DNA from: Oscillospiraceae bacterium
GTDB taxonomy: Bacteria; Bacillota; Clostridia; Christensenellales; Aristaeellaceae
NCBI GenBank assembly: GCA_031266295.1
Contig: JAISBH010000245.1
Location: 1-33,842 of the forward strand
Reading direction: 5' to 3'
DNA: 33,842 nt
This document shows positions 24,974 through 31,974 of this stretch, piece by piece; positions within the stretch are counted from its first letter, which is position 1, and each line of letters begins with the position of its first letter. The position numbers and the translations under genes are program-made. Under the pieces are notes generated by a model. That model saw only the letters and a list, made by a program, of their open reading frames with translations, had not been told where the DNA came from and searched no databases.

Positions 24974-25726
24974 ATGCGTATCGCGCTGATAGGCTGCCGC
25001 GTATTCTCGCGGGAACTCAACTACTACGCCTCGCAAAGTCCGCATACGGTCGAACTAACCTGGCTGCCCCAAGGGCTGCATTCATATCCCGACAGGCTGC
25101 GCCAGACGGTTCAAGACTCTATAAACGAGCTGGAACGGCAATATACCGAGAAGGAAGCACATTTCGAAGCTAACGTGATCGCGTTGGGGTATGGGCTGTG
25201 CTCGAATGGCGTGATCGGGTTGAAGGCGGGCAGATTGCCGTTGGTCGTGCCGCGCACGGACGACTGCATCGCTGTGTTCCTTGGTTCGCAGGAGCGTTAT
25301 CTGGATTTGTTTAACCAGATGCGCGGGTGTTACTGGCTAAACAACGGCTGGATTGAGTACGGCTGGCTGGAAGAAGGTCACATCCCGTCCAGCGATATGC
25401 TGCGGTTGCGTCGCGCCGAGTACGCCGAGAAGTACGGCGAGGACAACGCGGATTTCCTGATAGAGACTGAGTTGTCATGGATTAAGAACTACCACACGTG
25501 TACCTACATCGAGTCGACGGTGTACGACTGCCCAGCCTATCGCGAGACGGCGCAGCGCTTTGCCAGCGAGAACAGCTGGGAATGCCGGACGGTTTGCGGT
25601 GATCATCGGATGCTACGGATGCTCGCCGAGGGCGCGTGGAACAATGATGAGTTCCTGATCGTACCGCCGGGACATAAAATAGCGCCCGTGTATGACGGGC
25701 GCAAGATGATCGCGGTGGAAGGTTAA
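24974..25726 (+). CDS. DUF1638 family protein
   Basis: This is a 250-aa protein of the DUF1638 family, which has no proven function but is often encoded beside corrinoid-dependent methyltransferase genes. Visible features are the start MRIALIGCRVFSREL, the LGYGLCSNGVIGLKAG stretch with a conserved cysteine, PRTDDCIAVFLGS, and several further cysteines and histidines (Tyr-His-Thr-Cys near 178, VCGDHRML near 220). These could bind metal; that is inference. GGAGGTGCAGCA precedes the ATG. It is divergent from the RACo-like gene, which fits a corrinoid-linked module. The 3' end contains a terminator hairpin for the convergent gene. Confidence 0.82.
   Translation: MRIALIGCRVFSRELNYYASQSPHTVELTWLPQGLHSYPDRLRQTVQDSINELERQYTEKEAHFEANVIALGYGLCSNGVIGLKAGRLPLVVPRTDDCIAVFLGSQERYLDLFNQMRGCYWLNNGWIEYGWLEEGHIPSSDMLRLRRAEYAEKYGEDNADFLIETELSWIKNYHTCTYIESTVYDCPAYRETAQRFASENSWECRTVCGDHRMLRMLAEGAWNNDEFLIVPPGHKIAPVYDGRKMIAVEG
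25675..25702 (-). terminator. Terminator of the DUF1919 gene, inside the convergent DUF1638 coding region
   Basis: Read on the minus strand, GCGCCCG and CGGGCGC form a perfect 7-bp stem around 7 nt, followed by TATTTTAT. It lies about 35 nt past the DUF1919 stop, within the last codons of the plus-strand DUF1638 gene. Confidence 0.55.
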
Positions 25727-25736
25727 CCTTCGGTTC

Positions 25737-26507
25737 TCACAGGCTTGTCTTGCCTTGCAGGATATCCCTGGCGTGTAATTCGCCATGGGAATTTAGCCAA
25801 GCCGCCCAGTCGAAGTTCTCGAACAGTCGTTTCCCGTTCTTTTCTACATGGAATAGATTGAGGGCACTTTTCGATCTTGGACGCCTGAATCTGTCCAGAT
25901 TCACTGCGTCGGGATGATTTATATTCCTGTTTGTGAAGAATATCTTGGGATAAGGCAGACGCATGAACCGCTTGACCTGGCTGACATTGCAGCAGCCTTG
26001 CGTTGCTGACATCACTACATATAGTTCATCCGTATTGACGCGCGTTTTTCTGCGATTCCATTTTTCTCGGGCTTCGGCAAATGTTTTGTCATGACTAAAG
26101 TGTAGCGTTACCTTGTCTCCCAGCAAACCGAGCGGATAGCGGAAACCGGTTTTTTGACGCGGTTGTCTGCTGCTGCCTGAGACGTCTACGGGATCAAGCG
26201 TCAAATAATAAGGCAGATTTTCCAGAAACTCTAGATAGTCTTCGGCATACATAAATAGCGACTGAGTCGGTGAGCGATATTCTTGATCCCAAAGCAGATA
26301 GATAAACGCCGCAAGGCAGTTGTTCGAAAACAGTGAGAATGATCTGTTAGTTAAGCTCGCTTTTTTTGATTCCGAATATTGATTCCGTAATTGTTCTTCT
26401 GTCTGTATATCAGGATTGTGGATTCGGGTTTGATTGCGGGTTTGGGTTTGCCTATGGGTTTGATTACGGATTCGAACCCTATTAAGGATTCGAGTTTGAT
26501 CAGACAT
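25737..26507 (-). CDS. DUF1919 family protein (exopolysaccharide-type), copy 1; likely 3' part of a frameshifted gene
   Basis: This DUF1919 protein has 256 aa as tracked. The family is linked to exopolysaccharide or capsule genes, and its reaction is unproven. The domain runs from about residue 50: FSLFSNNCLAAF, RSPTQSLFM, FRYPLGLLGDKVTLHFSH, EAREKWNRRKTRVN, RLPYPKIFFTN. The first 48 residues are Arg-, Asn-, Gln- and Thr-rich hexapeptide repeats (QTRILN, RVRIRN). The ATG lies in ATGTCTGA, where it overlaps the stop of the upstream repeat ORF, and it has no good ribosome binding site of its own. Removing 7 bp near 26499-26505 would fuse both ORFs into one of 338 aa. It is either coupled by reinitiation, frameshifted, or broken. 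Confidence 0.8.
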   Translation of the reverse strand: MSDQTRILNRVRIRNQTHRQTQTRNQTRIHNPDIQTEEQLRNQYSESKKASLTNRSFSLFSNNCLAAFIYLLWDQEYRSPTQSLFMYAEDYLEFLENLPYYLTLDPVDVSGSSRQPRQKTGFRYPLGLLGDKVTLHFSHDKTFAEAREKWNRRKTRVNTDELYVVMSATQGCCNVSQVKRFMRLPYPKIFFTNRNINHPDAVNLDRFRRPRSKSALNLFHVEKNGKRLFENFDWAAWLNSHGELHARDILQGKTSL

Positions 26508-26721
26508 TGGATGTTTTACCTTGGATGGGTGTTTGGTTCCGATTGGGGATTCGGTTTCGATTTCGTATTTGGGCTTTAAGGCGGAGTTGGTCTTGACGAC
26601 GGACGCGGGCTTGATCGCGCAGTTGGGCTTGATAACGGAGCTTTTCTTGATGACGGATGCGGGCTTGATCGCGTAATTGGGCTAGATAATGGAGATGGTT
26701 TTGGTGATGGATTCGGGCTTG
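26409..26721 (-). repeat. 18-bp tandem repeat (hexapeptide), arranged as a 54-bp higher-order repeat
   Basis: About 17 degenerate units follow each other on the minus strand, with a consensus near CAAGCCCGNATCCGTNAT (peptide QARIRH/QEKLRY/QAQLRD). In the first nine units the variants recur in order every three units, giving a 54-bp, 18-residue super-repeat copied three times. The array is in register except for a 7-bp excess in unit 12 (GTCTGAT, 26505-26499). It covers the end of the repeat ORF and the start of DUF1919 copy 1. Confidence 0.88.
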
Positions 26722-26760
26722 TTGGTGGATGGCCGCTTGAACGGAGCGATTCTTAATCAA
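26500..26760 (-). CDS. Short repeat protein ORF with TTG start (likely 5' part of the frameshifted DUF1919 gene)
   Basis: This is an 86-codon ORF beginning at a TTG (26760) with GGGAGGT seven bases upstream, the only strong ribosome binding site ahead of DUF1919 copy 1. The ORF track's longer version from 26994 reads back through the terminator and the upstream gene and is not supported. The product MIKNRSVQAAIHQ then runs into hexapeptide repeats (QARIRH, QEKLRY, QAQLRD), very basic and Gln-rich. Its 18-residue period equals five alpha-helical turns, so a long helix is possible. It ends in the overlap ATGTCTGA with the DUF1919 start. It could be a separate small protein or the N-terminus of a single split gene. 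Confidence 0.6.
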   Translation of the reverse strand: MIKNRSVQAAIHQQARIHHQNHLHYLAQLRDQARIRHQEKLRYQAQLRDQARVRRQDQLRLKAQIRNRNRIPNRNQTPIQGKTSNV

Positions 26761-26852
26761 GTTGGTTACCTCCCTTTTCCTATGTATTATATGCATACAG
26801 CGTTGTCTTTGATACAAACTATGACGGAAATATGTCCGGCTTTGAGCCAAAT

Positions 26853-26885
26853 AATCCCCGCCACTGAACGTGGGCGGCGGGGATT
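26853..26885 (-). terminator. Hairpin after DUF1919 copy 2
   Basis: AATCCCCGCC (26853-26862) and GGCGGGGATT (26876-26885) form a 10-bp perfect stem, 18 nt after the stop of the minus-strand gene. The tail ATTTGG is poor in T, so terminator strength is uncertain. Confidence 0.55.
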
Positions 26886-26903
26886 CGTGTTCACTCGAAC
26901 AGA

Positions 26904-27650
26904 CTAAATGGTCTTGCCTTGCAGTATGTCTCTTGCCCGTAGCGTACCGCGCGCGTTCAGCCACGCCGTCAGGTCGAAGTTCTCGTAAGGACACAGCCCG
27001 TTCGCGCGAACCGTGTTGGTGGTCAGCGGCACAGAATCACCCAGCTGCCGGTAGGCGCTCAGGTTGACAGCGTCCGGATGATCAACGGGCTTCAGCGCGA
27101 AGTATATCTTCGGGTAAGGCAGGCGCAAAAACCGTTCGCGCTGACTGCCATTGCAGCAGTCGAACAATTCAGACATTATAACGAATATGTTATTCATATC
27201 GACGCGTCCGCAACGGCGGACCCACTTCTCGCGCGCGTCTGCAAACGTGAGGTAATGGTTGAAGTGAATCAGCACGCTGTCGTCCAGCCGACCTAACGGA
27301 TACCGATAATCGGCCCCCATGATCTTGGCGATCTTGTTGGGCAGATGTCTAAGAATCTGCCGGTCGCTGTTTGTGTAGTCGATAGGTTCAACAGTCAGGT
27401 AATGAGGCAGGTTCTCCAGGAAATTTAGATAACTGTCACTCAGCATAAACAGTGACATCGTCGGTGAATTATATCGCAGTCCACGATCTATACAATAACG
27501 AACAGCCAAGCAATTGTTGGTAAACAAAGAAAACGACCTGTTGACCAGTCGCTTTTTTTCGTTCTCAATATATTTAAGCCGCCGCGAATCAGGTGTGCCG
27601 CCCATCGCACCGCTCCCCACCATATGCGCTCTTTGACGCTTTCCTTTCAT
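26904..27650 (-). CDS. DUF1919 family protein (exopolysaccharide-type), copy 2
   Basis: This 248-aa paralogue of the neighbouring DUF1919 gene is intact. The domain starts near residue 36 with FSLFTNNCLAVRY, followed by YNSPTMSLFM, YRYPLGRLDDSVLIHFNHY, ADAREKWVRRCGRVD, RLPYPKIYFALKPVDHPDAVNL, and ends AWLNARGTLRARDILQGKTI, almost the same ending as copy 1. The N-terminal 35 residues are basic and contain none of the hexapeptide repeats of copy 1. AAGGGTGG lies upstream of the ATG. It is divergent from acpS. The role in surface glycan synthesis is inferred from the family. Confidence 0.85.
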   Translation of the reverse strand: MKGKRQRAHMVGSGAMGGTPDSRRLKYIENEKKRLVNRSFSLFTNNCLAVRYCIDRGLRYNSPTMSLFMLSDSYLNFLENLPHYLTVEPIDYTNSDRQILRHLPNKIAKIMGADYRYPLGRLDDSVLIHFNHYLTFADAREKWVRRCGRVDMNNIFVIMSELFDCCNGSQRERFLRLPYPKIYFALKPVDHPDAVNLSAYRQLGDSVPLTTNTVRANGLCPYENFDLTAWLNARGTLRARDILQGKTI

Positions 27651-27719
27651 ACATTGATACCACCCTTACATTTTGTATATGATATGACGGGAGTATAAGC
27701 GGTGTGCAAGGGCACCGTC

Positions 27720-27748
27720 TTTACATGTTTTGCCGTATATGTTAATCT
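27720..27748 (+). promoter_or_regulatory. Probable acpS promoter placed for a leaderless transcript
   Basis: TTTACA, 17 nt, TAATCT. The -10 box ends only 8 nt before the acpS ATG, so transcription should start at or next to the start codon. Confidence 0.45.
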
Positions 27749-27756
27749 ATGGTTGT

Positions 27757-28131
27757 ATGATAGTAGGTTTGGGCGTTGATCTCGCGCCGATAAGCGCGTT
27801 TCAGGATGAACAAAGGCGGAATCGGTTCGCGGCGCGGTGCTTTACCGCTGACGAGCAAGAGTATGCGGCTTCGCGCGGAGTAGCGGCGGCGCAATCGGCG
27901 GCAGCCATATTTGCCGCAAAGGAATCCACGTTGAAGGCATTCTCCGTCGGCATCGGCGACATTCCGCTGACCGATATTGAGGTAACGCACGCTGCAAGCG
28001 GTGCGCCTTCGCTGTCTTTGCATGGCGCCGCGGCGAGGCGTGCGGAATCGCTGGGCGTGGCGCGATTACATCTGTCCATCACCCATCAAGGTGAATATGC
28101 CGCCGCAGTCGTTATCCTGGAGGCTGATTAG
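27757..28131 (+). CDS. acpS: Holo-[acyl-carrier-protein] synthase
   Basis: This enzyme transfers 4'-phosphopantetheine from CoA to the serine of acyl carrier protein. From the chosen start it has 124 aa, normal for the family. The magnesium-binding residues are Asp8 (GLGVDLAPISAF) and Glu56 (FAAKESTLKAF). The usual arginine after the first motif is missing (ISAF where many have ISRF). The ORF track begins at 27730, but those nine codons lie before the conserved start. No ribosome binding site precedes the ATG at 27757, consistent with a leaderless message. GGAGG in its last codons serves the next gene. Confidence 0.92.
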   Translation: MIVGLGVDLAPISAFQDEQRRNRFAARCFTADEQEYAASRGVAAAQSAAAIFAAKESTLKAFSVGIGDIPLTDIEVTHAASGAPSLSLHGAAARRAESLGVARLHLSITHQGEYAAAVVILEAD

Positions 28132-29562
28132 ATGATCCGCGCAATCTCGTCGGCTGACATGCTCGCGCTGGAACGCCGCTTCATGGACGAAACAGGTACG
28201 CCAGCACTGCTGTTGATGGAGCATGCGGCGGCGGCAGTCGCAGGCGCACTGACTGGAACGCGGCGCGCGCTGTTTCTGTGCGGGCCGGGCAACAACGGTG
28301 GCGATGGACTAGCGGCGGCACGGATGTTTAGGATGAACGGCGGCGAGGCGATCGTATGGCAGTTCGGCGGTAACGCGTCCGAAGTCGTCCAGCATCAATC
28401 GGCTATGCTTCGAGGGGTAGGCGCGGCGATTCACAAAATAGCAGACGCGCTGCCTAAGCTGCCGGACGTGGATTGCATAGTTGACGCAATGTTTGGTATC
28501 GGGTTGTCGCGCCCGCTGGACGGAATGTATGCCGAAGCGGTCGAACGGGTCAACGACAGCGGCGCGGAAGTGCTGGCTGTTGATATCGCGTCGGGCATTG
28601 ACGGCACGACGGGGCGCATACTTGGCGCGGCGATACGGGCGGGTCGCACGGTCACATTTCATCGGCCAAAGACGGGGCAGTTCCTCTATCCAGGCCGGGA
28701 GTATACTGGATCGCTAGCTGTCGCGCCCATAGGGATACCGCTTGAGTATGGAGCGACCGTCAGCGACCCGGTGACGCTTGAGGACAGCGACGTCGAAGCG
28801 TTCCTGCCGCCGCGCAAGCCTAACTCGCATAAGGGTAATTATGGCAGTGTGATGATACTGGCGGGCAGTGTCGGCATGGCCGGAACCGCCGCGTTGTGCG
28901 TGAAGGCCGCGTTGCGTTCCGGTGCGGGACTGGTCACAGCTGCGTGTCCGCCGCAGACGATGCCGATAGTGCAGACCCTCGCGCCGGAGGCCATCGCGCG
29001 CGCCGTCGAAACCGCTGACGACATTCGCGCCGCACTTGAGGGTAAGACCTGCGCCGCCGTCGGACCGGGGTTGGGTAGGGACGCGCTGCCGCTGCTGGAG
29101 CCGCTATTCGATGCGGACATCCCACAGGTGTGGGACGCTGACGCATTGAATGCGCTGGCGGAATCAGGACGGCGTGCGCCCGCTCGATCCATCATTACAC
29201 CGCATCCGGGCGAAGCTGCGCGGTTGCTGGGCACGTCCACCGCGTCGATCACCGCCGATCCGATCGCGGCGGCGCACCGTTTGCGAGAACGTACCGGAGC
29301 GGTCGTACTGCTCAAGGGCGCAACCACTGTTATCACCGACGGCGAGTCGGTCACGCTGAACATCAGCGGCTCGCCCGCGATGGCAAAGGGCGGCATGGGC
29401 GACACGCTGACGGGCATCATCGCGGCGCTGCTGGCGCAGGGATTGTCGCTTTATGATGCGGCGCGGGTTGGTGCATACATGCATGGCCGGGCAGGTTCGC
29501 GCGCCGCAGCGGAACATGGCGAACGGTCCGCGCTCGCGTCGGATTTGTCGGATTATCTGTGA
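28132..29562 (+). CDS. nnr: Bifunctional NAD(P)H-hydrate repair enzyme (epimerase + ADP-dependent dehydratase)
   Basis: This enzyme repairs damaged NADH and NADPH hydrates. The N-terminal YjeF-N epimerase domain (about 1-205) has GPGNNGGDGLAAARMF near 47-62 and VDAMFGIGLSRPL. The C-terminal ribokinase-like dehydratase (about 220-476) has KGNYGSVMILAGSVGMAGTA, GLGRD, LLKGATTVITDG and SPAMAKGGMGDTLTGIIAALL. The protein of 476 aa is slightly short for the bifunctional form but both domains look complete. Its ATG directly follows the acpS stop (TAGATG), with GGAGG inside acpS, so they are translationally coupled. The acpS-nnr pairing is common in Bacillota. Confidence 0.95.
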   Translation: MIRAISSADMLALERRFMDETGTPALLLMEHAAAAVAGALTGTRRALFLCGPGNNGGDGLAAARMFRMNGGEAIVWQFGGNASEVVQHQSAMLRGVGAAIHKIADALPKLPDVDCIVDAMFGIGLSRPLDGMYAEAVERVNDSGAEVLAVDIASGIDGTTGRILGAAIRAGRTVTFHRPKTGQFLYPGREYTGSLAVAPIGIPLEYGATVSDPVTLEDSDVEAFLPPRKPNSHKGNYGSVMILAGSVGMAGTAALCVKAALRSGAGLVTAACPPQTMPIVQTLAPEAIARAVETADDIRAALEGKTCAAVGPGLGRDALPLLEPLFDADIPQVWDADALNALAESGRRAPARSIITPHPGEAARLLGTSTASITADPIAAAHRLRERTGAVVLLKGATTVITDGESVTLNISGSPAMAKGGMGDTLTGIIAALLAQGLSLYDAARVGAYMHGRAGSRAAAEHGERSALASDLSDYL

Positions 29563-29567
29563 GCAAC

Positions 29568-29596
29568 TTGACATAATATACTCGATATGTTACTTT
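29568..29596 (+). promoter_or_regulatory. serS promoter
   Basis: TTGACA (29568-29573), a 17-nt spacer and TACTTT (29591-29596) lie about 45 nt before the serS ATG. The leader is too short for a T-box. Confidence 0.6.
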
Positions 29597-29642
29597 GTTG
29601 GTCATTCGAGCAAGTCGAGCAGGTCGAGGAGGTTGAACCCGT

Positions 29643-30914
29643 ATGCTGGACGTCAATCAGATTCGCAGAGAACCCGAGTCCGTCGCGGCGGCTCTTAAGA
29701 AAAAAGGCTATATCGTTGATTTTACCGAGTGGCTTGGCTGGGACGCGGATCGTCGCGCCGCGATGAACGAGGCCGACCAGCTGAAAGCGCGGCGCAACAC
29801 CCTCTCCGCCGAGGTGCCCAAGCGAAAGAAGGCAGGCGAGGACGTCGCGCCCATATTCGAGGAAGTAAAGCGTATCGGCGAACAGATCGCCGAACTGGAT
29901 GGTAAAATCAACGCCCTAACCGCCAAGTCCGACGAATTACTAATCGCGCTGCCCAACCTGCCAGACGAGGACGTCGTTCCAGGTGGCAAGGAGAACAACG
30001 AGGAACTGCGCGTATGGGGCGATCCGCCTAAGTTTGGCTTCCCGGCGAAGAATCATGTCGATTTGGCGGAATCGCTGGGGTTGATCGATTATCAGCGCGG
30101 CGTAAAGCTGGGCGGCAACGGCAAGTGGATATACACCGGCGACGGTGCAAGGATGGAATGGGCGCTGCTCAACTACTTCATCGACGAGCATTTGAAAGAC
30201 GGATTCACGTTCATGCTCGTGCCGCACATACTCAATGAACAATGCGGGTTCGCGGCGGGACAATTCCCCAAGTTCCGTGACGATGTGTTCATGCTGCAGA
30301 CGGTAACGCACTTTATGCTGCCCACCGCCGAAACGGCGCTGGTCAACGTGCATCGTGACGAGATACTGCGCGAGGATGAACTACCCAAGAAATATTTCGG
30401 TTACACACCGTGCTACCGCAAGGAGGCGGGATCGTACCGCGCCGAGGAACGAGGCATGATCCGTGGTAATCAGTTCAACAAGGTAGAGATGGTGATGATC
30501 ACCGCGCCGGAGGATTCGCCGGCCGCATTCGAACTGCTGACGCGTAAGGCGGAATCGCTGGTACAGGGGCTGGGTCTGCCGTATCGGCTGAGCAAACTGG
30601 CGGCGGCGGATTGTTCCGCGTCGATGGCGCGCACGTACGACATAGAGGTGTGGCTGCCGTCGATGGGTATATATAAAGAGGTCAGCTCCGTGTCGAACGC
30701 GAACGCGTATCAGGCGAGGCGCGGCAACATCCGCGTCAAGCGTAAGGGAACCGGCAAGAATGAGTATGTACACATACTGAATGGCTCTGGTCTGGCGACC
30801 AGCCGCGTGTTCCCCGCGATACTGGAGAACTTTCAGCAGCAGGACGGCAGCGTCAAACTGCCCGACGTGCTTGCGCGAAGGATGGGACAGGAGTATCTGA
30901 AACCAGTAAAATGA
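29643..30914 (+). CDS. serS: Serine-tRNA ligase
   Basis: This class II aminoacyl-tRNA synthetase charges tRNA-Ser with serine. The 423-aa protein has the N-terminal coiled-coil tRNA-binding arm (about 30-105: DQLKARRNTLSAEVPKRKK, then EEVKRIGEQIAELDGKINAL) and the catalytic domain with PTAETALVNVHRDEIL, motif 2 CYRKEAGSYRAEERGMIRGNQFNKVE, and motif 3 LNGSGLATSRVFPAILENFQ. Motif 2 uses the form with Tyr (GSYRAEERG) where many enzymes have AGRDTRG. GAGGAGG precedes the ATG. It has its own promoter, separate from acpS-nnr, and looks complete. Confidence 0.97.
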   Translation: MLDVNQIRREPESVAAALKKKGYIVDFTEWLGWDADRRAAMNEADQLKARRNTLSAEVPKRKKAGEDVAPIFEEVKRIGEQIAELDGKINALTAKSDELLIALPNLPDEDVVPGGKENNEELRVWGDPPKFGFPAKNHVDLAESLGLIDYQRGVKLGGNGKWIYTGDGARMEWALLNYFIDEHLKDGFTFMLVPHILNEQCGFAAGQFPKFRDDVFMLQTVTHFMLPTAETALVNVHRDEILREDELPKKYFGYTPCYRKEAGSYRAEERGMIRGNQFNKVEMVMITAPEDSPAAFELLTRKAESLVQGLGLPYRLSKLAAADCSASMARTYDIEVWLPSMGIYKEVSSVSNANAYQARRGNIRVKRKGTGKNEYVHILNGSGLATSRVFPAILENFQQQDGSVKLPDVLARRMGQEYLKPVK

Positions 30915-30963
30915 CGATTGCACGATTCGGCAGGGACGTGCGTTGTCCGCGCGTTTCGCCATT

Positions 30964-31968
30964 ATGACTGTCCGTTCACGGCTTGAACGGGAAGAGCGCA
31001 CGCGGCTGTCGCCTTACGCCATGTTGAGCGAGGCGACGGATGGGCGTGTGTTTGCTATCTCGCCGGATGATATGCGCACGGAATTCCAGCGCGACCGCGA
31101 CAGGATACTGCATTCCAAGAGTTTCAGACGGCTGAAGGATAAAACCCAGATGATCGTGATCCCGCACGGGGATCATTATCGTACGCGACTGACGCACACG
31201 CTGGAGGTAGCGCAGGTTGCGCGTACGATCGCCCGCGCGCTGAGCCTTAACGAAGATCTGACGGAGGCTATAGCGTACGGGCATGATTTGGGGCACACGC
31301 CGTTCGGACACATGGGTGAACGCACGCTGAATCGGGTGTACCCACCGGGTTTTCGGCACAACGAACAGAGTCTGCGCACAGTGGAGTTGCTGGAGCGTGA
31401 AGGTATCGGGCTGAATCTCACCCAGGAAACACGGGACGGGATATTATGTCATTCAGGCGAGCGCAAACCCAGGACGCTTGAGGGGTGGTGCGTGCGTTAC
31501 GCGGATCGCATAGCGTACGTCAATCATGATATTGACGACTCAATAAGGGCGGGATTGCTCAAGCAGTCAGACCTGCCGGACGAACTGGTAGCGAAGCTAA
31601 GCGATTCGCATGGGGAACGCATCGCGCGGATGGTGGGCGACGTCGTTCACGAGAGCGAGGGCAGATCTATGCTGAGTATGTCGTCCGAGATACAGGAGGC
31701 CAGCGACGAACTGCGCAAGTTTCTGTTCGAACGAGTGTACCGAGCCGAATGGGCGCTTCGAGAAGAGGCAAAAACCGACGGGTTGATGGAGTCTCTATAC
31801 TGTCGATTTATCGCTGAACCGGGGTTGATGCCCGCCGAATTTCACGCGCGTGCGTTGTATGAGACTGCGGAACGTTCCGCAGTGGATTATCTGGCGGGGA
31901 TGACGGATCGTTTTGCGCTTGACCGGTATAGGCGGCTGTTCATGCCCAATGTGAATAGGTTTTTATGA
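30964..31968 (+). CDS. dgt: Deoxyguanosinetriphosphate triphosphohydrolase-like HD protein
   Basis: This HD-domain dNTP hydrolase releases triphosphate from dGTP or related dNTPs and helps balance nucleotide pools. The start at ATG 30964 gives 334 aa and begins MTVRSRLEREERTRLSPYA, as in the family; the ORF track opens seven codons earlier at a TTG, which could also be used. The metal ligands are in RTRLTHTLEV and GHDLGHTPFGHMGE. FQRDRDRILHSKSFRRLKDKTQM is the family's nucleotide-binding lead-in, and the DRIAYVNHDIDD motif completes the site. It follows serS by 49 nt, with weak ribosome binding, so it may be read from serS. Confidence 0.9.
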   Translation: MTVRSRLEREERTRLSPYAMLSEATDGRVFAISPDDMRTEFQRDRDRILHSKSFRRLKDKTQMIVIPHGDHYRTRLTHTLEVAQVARTIARALSLNEDLTEAIAYGHDLGHTPFGHMGERTLNRVYPPGFRHNEQSLRTVELLEREGIGLNLTQETRDGILCHSGERKPRTLEGWCVRYADRIAYVNHDIDDSIRAGLLKQSDLPDELVAKLSDSHGERIARMVGDVVHESEGRSMLSMSSEIQEASDELRKFLFERVYRAEWALREEAKTDGLMESLYCRFIAEPGLMPAEFHARALYETAERSAVDYLAGMTDRFALDRYRRLFMPNVNRFL

Positions 31969-31974
31969 ATGGAG

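Noticed and set aside
24827-25045. N-terminal 73 residues of the RACo-like ORF
   Set aside because: This is the intergenic control region and start of the divergent gene; the ATG at 24826 has GGAGG upstream.
26409-26721. CRISPR array
   Set aside because: Units are contiguous 18-bp coding repeats with no spacers of constant length and no cas genes.
26761-26994. N-terminal part of the 164-aa ORF
   Set aside because: It reads back across the terminator hairpin and the end of the upstream gene; the TTG at 26760 has the ribosome binding site.
29563-29642. T-box riboswitch before serS
   Set aside because: The leader after the promoter is about 45 nt, too short, and no T-box or specifier stem is seen.
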